Below, one piece after another: positions 60,031-64,000 of a DNA stretch of 64,000 nucleotides. Both the position numbers and the translations under genes were made by a program. Position 1 is the stretch's first letter; every line of letters begins with the position of its first letter. Source of the stretch: Petunia secreta (taxonomy: Eukaryota > Streptophyta > Magnoliopsida > Solanales > Solanaceae); assembly GCA_029990175.1 (NCBI GenBank), contig JARKIP010000065.1:1423501-1487500 (forward strand), read 5' to 3'. The notes under the pieces were generated by a model. The model was not told the origin of the DNA. It made no database searches and saw only the letters and a list, made by a program, of their open reading frames with translations.

Positions 60031-62496
60031 AGAAGACGTCCCTTAAAGCCCCATTAACACAAAAAAAGTCGATTCCTACGTTTTTAAATTACCAGAAGCT
60101 CTTAGCTACGCAGCTATACTATAGGCTCTAAAGGCATTACTTGACTGAAAGAGTGCTTATATTATGGGGGCTTCCCTTTCCAACATCTGACTTATATACA
60201 TGTCAACATCGACTTAAGAAGCACGAAAAGAAAAAGTAGCTACCTCGGGAGAGGGATGAGACTAGTCTTTTTCCAATAGGCTAGCTGCCTATTGCAGGAG
60301 TTCCTGACCTGAAAGGACACCAGCAAGCTGCTACTGAATGTGAACAAAGTCAAGGAGATGGAATCAACTCAATAGAATTAGGTTTTTTTTTATGACTGCT
60401 GAGGCGACCGAACGAAATTAAGGATTGATTCAATACCGAATCCCAGATCTCTATAGACGACTAATGGTAGGGGCTGCATTTTTCGGAAAGAAAGATAGTG
60501 GCAAAAGGTAGACTGTTGCAAGCCCTTAAAAGTACTCTAAAGCAAGCCTTGTTCCAGGCAGAGGCCCACGGAACGGTAATGAAATTCCCTGCCTGCTTCA
60601 CTTCTTTCTTTATTCCAAAAAAAGGTCCAATCAGAACTTTTGCTAAAGCTGTCGATCAGGTCGGTCAGGCAACGATAAGCCAATAGGCGATCCTAAGAGC
60701 CAGATTTCTTTCTTCGAGCTAAAGAAGGTTCACCTAAGAAAAGACAATGTCTGAGATTTCCGTCAATTGACTTTTGGTTGGCTAATAGCTCGTCAATTTC
60801 TAGATTTTCCATGGTACCCGCTCATTGATGGAATTGATGCGTGGAATGCTAAACCCAAGAGAGTGATACCAGCGAGTCGGGCAAGAGAGCTAGGAATAGT
60901 TAGTTAGCCATTCAAGTGTGCTATTCCTATAGGGAAGGATAACTCCTTTCTCTGACGAGAAGAAGGTTTGCTTTCGAATAAATAAGCCGATAGGCGAAAG
61001 AATAGCACGAGCGCTAGAGCGGTAGGGACGGGGACTAACCCACCATCTTTAGATTTTGGCATTCTTTCTTGTGACCTAACAATTTAGATAGTGTGGAAGA
61101 GCAGGACTATGGTCAAGTGATCCCTCGCATAAGAGCGTGTTACCAGGGTACCCCAGTTGGAGAAGAAAAGGCTTGCATTCACCCATTCGATTCGACTCGA
61201 AGCAGACAGTTCAATTGAAGCGCGAACTTCATGTTCACCGCCTAAAGGCCGAAAAATAGGACTTTGTTACCGGAAAGGCGGGAACAGGCGCCTAAGAAAG
61301 AGAGCCATCTTTGTTGACAGTAGCATATACCTCAATCTGACCTACCAGCCTTCGTATTTAAACGGATGCGTAAAGAAAGAAAAAAGACAGACGACGCTTG
61401 TAGTAAGCCGAAGGAGCTAGCCCAACCAAAGTCTGCCTTTATTCGCTAGGCTCAGTCTCATATGTAATGATACCTGGCTGACAATCCATTCTCTCTCATG
61501 GGATATAAAGAATATGTAAATTAGAAGCATCCAAGGCAAAAAGAGGTCAAATCCCCTAGTTTGGCTTTCTTCGAGCAAGCTCTTAGCGACGAAGGGACTC
61601 GTTTTCTATTAATTGTTGGTGTGATCGTATCAGCTATGATTAAGTATGTCAGTGTGAAAGAAACCCCTGCAGATCTGATCGTATCGGGTGCTTTAGTATG
61701 AGTACGAGTAGGAACTCCTGCAGTTGCCGTTGCTAGTGTTTTCGTAACCGGTCTTCTTCTTAGAGTAAGCGCTGAAATTGAATCTACTCTTGGCCTATCA
61801 GCTCTTGTGCACTCATTGGCAGTTCTCGAAGAAGCAGCTCTTGAGGAAGCATCCAATTCCCAGTCTCTATCCAATCCATGCGGCAAATCTATTTGTGGTG
61901 GAAAAAAGTCAACAATAAAATATAGGAACTTATTCTATTTTGAGAATAATAATAAAAAGAATTGCTTAAGTAAGGTAGTCGTTTCTTTTTTTCGGTATAC
62001 CGCTCTGCGAGCAGAGCGAATGAAGATTAATCTTACCTAATACCATGAATATCCTTCGCTCTATTTCTCTTTCAAACTAGGAGGATTGGCATTTGGCCAA
62101 GATGTGATCTATCTCTTTCCTTGGTTGTAGTGGAACTTTGGTTTTCTTTAGCGAGGAACCCTTTCACTTGGCGTCGAATGATCAAAGCTAAAAGCTTTAG
62201 GCATCTTTTGAGCATGTTCAGCTTCCAAAATTCCTGGAGTCCTACACTACGGCATTCTCACAGAAAGAAAACATGGCTAGTGAATAACTCTTTTGTTATT
62301 GTAGAAAGCGATCAGTTCTTCTGATCTTGTTCGGGCTTGGAAAAGCTTCCTTTTTCAATTCCAGAAGTGGAGGGGCCTAGTGATTCAGTCGATCCATCTA
62401 TCCCGGTGTATGTGAAAAAGAGTGACGAACTCATTTTTCTTCGGTCATAGGTTGGTCCAAAGAACGAGAGTCGGCTTCCTTAATTAATTCCGTTGT
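60031..62496. other. Mitochondrial-type intergenic DNA with an unidentified coding-like stretch
   Basis: No recognised gene. At about 61620-61920 (+) one frame reads a Val/Ala/Leu-rich stretch (VGTPAVAVASVFVTGLLL followed by VSAEIESTLGLSALVH) with one internal stop; it matched no mitochondrial gene I know. The ORF at 60498-60686 is likewise unidentified. Confidence 0.45.
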
Positions 62497-62568
62497 TCCT
62501 CAGTAGCTCAGTGGTAGAGCGGTCGGCTGTTAACCGATTGGTCGTAGGTTCGAATCCTACTTGGGGAG
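62497..62568 (+). tRNA. trnN: trnN-GUU (plastid-derived mitochondrial type)
   Basis: A complete 72-nt cloverleaf: acceptor TCCTCAG with CTTGGGGAG (G-U and mismatch tolerated), D arm 'agctcagtggtagagc', anticodon stem-loop 'cggctgttaaccg' with GTT, and T arm 'cgtaggttcgaatcctacg'-like. The sequence is that of chloroplast tRNA-Asn, which plant mitochondria carry as a transferred copy. Confidence 0.95.
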
Positions 62569-63547
62569 ATTTTTGAGTTATCGCTTTTCTGACCTAGCGC
62601 GACCCCTGTCCTTCTCCTTAGTTTCTAAACTAGCAGAATCGTGGGACATCAAAAGCGGTAAGTTGATTGTTGGTTTTTATTCCTCACTCTCGTATAGGTT
62701 AACTTGGTTCGTTCCATTCTTAGGGATAAGAAGGATCCACTGGAAAGACTGGAGTAGTATCTTCATTAGCCGGAAGGAATTAGTCTCCACTAGCGTCATT
62801 CGAAGAACGAACAAGAAAAGGGTTACAGTTTAGGTAGGATAGATGGATGTGGCCCAATGGCTAAAGCTCTGCCAGCTTCTTGTAGACTGAACTCTCTTCT
62901 CTTCTCTTTAGGCTCCGAGTTCTTTCTTGGGGGGATGGTCTAATTTACTAGTGGCAACGAAGTTCTTGGTAATTAGCAAGGGGGAAGGAGGATCTCCACT
63001 CATTTCATTCATTCAGTGCCTGCGGTGAGGTGCGACCCACAACAAACGAAGGGGAAAGCTTACTTTGCTTGCTGTAGCCCTATTTTAGTAGATTAGGCTT
63101 GGTAAGCGTAAGCTAAATTTAAGTAGGCTCGCAGCTTCGCTCAGCAGAAGAGCCTGACTTTTTATTATATTAGTAAAGCGCTAGCGCCCAACCTATACAA
63201 GGGCTTTGAAGGGATAGGGGAAGAAAAGAAAACAAAGAGGGTCATTTTCTTTTAGGAACATGGCTCGTTCATTCACTTGCTCATGAACTCGCAGCTTCGC
63301 TAGAAGCGACGAGGGGGGGCTGGGGAAGGCCGACGACTACATGAGGGGGAAGCTTTCGTAGAAGCTTTACCCCTTGCTTTACAGAGATAGTTATGAACTG
63401 ACTAAATGACTAGATTCTCCCAGAACGCTAGCTAAGCTAATCGTCTTAGTTCCCTTCAATTAAATCAATAAGGCTTTTTGATTGATTCAGCGCGACGCCC
63501 CCTTTCTTAGAATTAGAACCCATTGAGGGGGGCCTCGGCCCGGGAAG
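62569..63547. other. Spacer between trnN and trnY
   Basis: Mitochondrial-type spacer without a recognised gene. It contains the inverted-repeat partner 'tagtaaagcgctagcgccca' near 63172 and repeated 'ctcgcagcttcgct' at 63128 and 63289. Confidence 0.6.
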
Positions 63548-63630
63548 GGGAGAGTGGCCGAGTGGTCAAAAGCGGCAGACTGTAAATCTGTTGAAGTTTT
63601 TCTACGTAGGTTCGAATCCTGCCTCTCCCA
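63548..63630 (+). tRNA. trnY: trnY-GUA (mitochondrial)
   Basis: An 83-nt class II tRNA. The acceptor GGGAGAG pairs with CTCTCCC, the discriminator is A, and the D arm is 'tggccgagtggtcaaaagcggca'. The anticodon loop 'agactgtaaatct' carries GTA, the variable arm 'ttgaagtttttctacg' is long, and the T arm is 'taggttcgaatcct'. trnN and trnY in this order on one strand are a known plant mitochondrial neighbourhood, usually upstream of nad2 exons. Confidence 0.95.
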
Positions 63631-64000
63631 CTTGTTTGTTGTAGACTTCAGAGAAGAGAAAAGAGGCATTCGTCAGCGTAGGAAGGCCAACCGAGCGAAG
63701 CTCTTTCTTTTTTTTGGCTGTGCCGTGAAGTGAAATTGTATCGTATGTTAGTTAGAGAGGTTGGCAAACTACTACTATGTATAGATTTCCCATCTATATC
63801 CAATCCCAACGAGAATAGAAGCGAGTTGCTTCCGGCCTGTCTTGTAGTCGTAGTCTTTTAGCTTATGTAGTCGTCGGCCTTCCTACACGCGTGCGTCCGC
63901 CAGAATGCCTCCTTGGTTCGGGACGAAGCCAAGCCGATACATATGATAGGCGAAGGAAAGACCCCCATTTCATAGCGTCTGGGGAACGCAAGTTTGATCG
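63631..64000. other. Sequence downstream of trnY, no gene seen
   Basis: Mitochondrial-type sequence to the window edge. A nad2 exon would be expected further right in many plants but is not present here. Confidence 0.6.

Larger units (their letters stand above)
52913..64000. other. Mitochondrial-derived block (NUMT, or assembly join to mitochondrial DNA)
   Basis: From about 52913 to the window end the base composition and style change: higher GC, runs such as 'agaaagaaag' and 'ggcgctagcgc', and no nuclear LTR structure. It carries a nad5 exon end with a group II intron start and three organelle tRNA genes (trnC, trnN, trnY) on the + strand. It also contains fragments of copia and gypsy pol. 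Large intergenic tracts (54100-56130, 56202-58180, 60060-62490, 62570-63545) hold no gene I recognise, as usual in angiosperm mitochondria. Whether this is a true nuclear insertion cannot be decided from sequence alone. Confidence 0.85.

Noticed and set aside
61521..61886. 121-codon - strand ORF in the mitochondrial block
   Set aside because: No family resemblance, and the opposite strand reads a more protein-like composition; neither is supported as a gene.
62848..62900. tRNA-like start 'ggatgtggcccaatggctaaagctctgccagc'
   Set aside because: Has a D-arm-like segment but no matching anticodon or T arm or acceptor pairing within tRNA length.

Overview
The window is nuclear DNA of a flowering plant. 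It is made almost entirely of nested transposable elements, followed by a block of about 11 kb derived from the mitochondrial genome. No single-copy host protein gene could be supported. The element families (Tekay/Del-type Ty3-gypsy LTRs with short tandem arrays, Athila, Tork-like copia, Stowaway MITEs) and the plant mitochondrial tRNAs point to a eudicot. A Solanaceae species is my best guess, from the style of the LTRs and not from any marker gene.

Layout. (1) 1-15.8 kb is the 3' part of an Athila-type Ty3 element on the + strand. It has a degenerate gag-protease, then its polypurine tract and 3' LTR. A 6.66-kb CACTA DNA transposon (1581-8237, TSD CAA) sits in the protease-side coding region and itself carries a Stowaway MITE. 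A 4.37-kb solo LTR of another family (11017-15386, TSD ATGAC) sits in the Athila LTR. (2) 15.8-17.4 kb is AT-rich with no recognised gene. (3) From 17.4 kb a second LTR of the solo-LTR family ('LTR-X') begins. It is split by a copia element (17784-33071, genes on the - strand), which is split in turn by a gypsy element (18826-28030, TSD CATCT) with 3.1-kb LTRs and little left of its coding region. (4) LTR-X resumes at 33072 and is cut at 35551 by a Tekay-type gypsy element on the - strand. (5) A stretch covering the copia gag, the copia LTR, LTR-X, the Tekay 3' LTR and the end of pol is duplicated head to tail (31394-38358 and 38359-45418), with GAACC at all three boundaries. (6) The second copy runs on into the rest of the Tekay element, in plus-strand order integrase, RNase H, RT, protease and gag, then the primer-binding site and a 5' LTR with another MITE. 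That LTR is truncated near 51718. (7) 51.7-52.9 kb is decayed sequence with a coiled-coil-like remnant.

(8) From about 52.9 kb to the end the sequence is mitochondrial in character. It holds the 3' end of nad5 exon 2 with the start of its group II intron, trnC-GCA, a plastid-type trnN-GUU and trnY-GUA. It also contains fragments of copia and Tat-like gypsy retrotransposons, which angiosperm mitochondrial genomes are known to acquire.

Almost all coding regions are broken by stops and frameshifts. I see no new gene system. The most informative features are the order of insertions, the 7-kb tandem duplication with its chimeric open frame, empty-site evidence for a MITE insertion and a copia insertion, and the mitochondrial block with embedded retroelement pieces.
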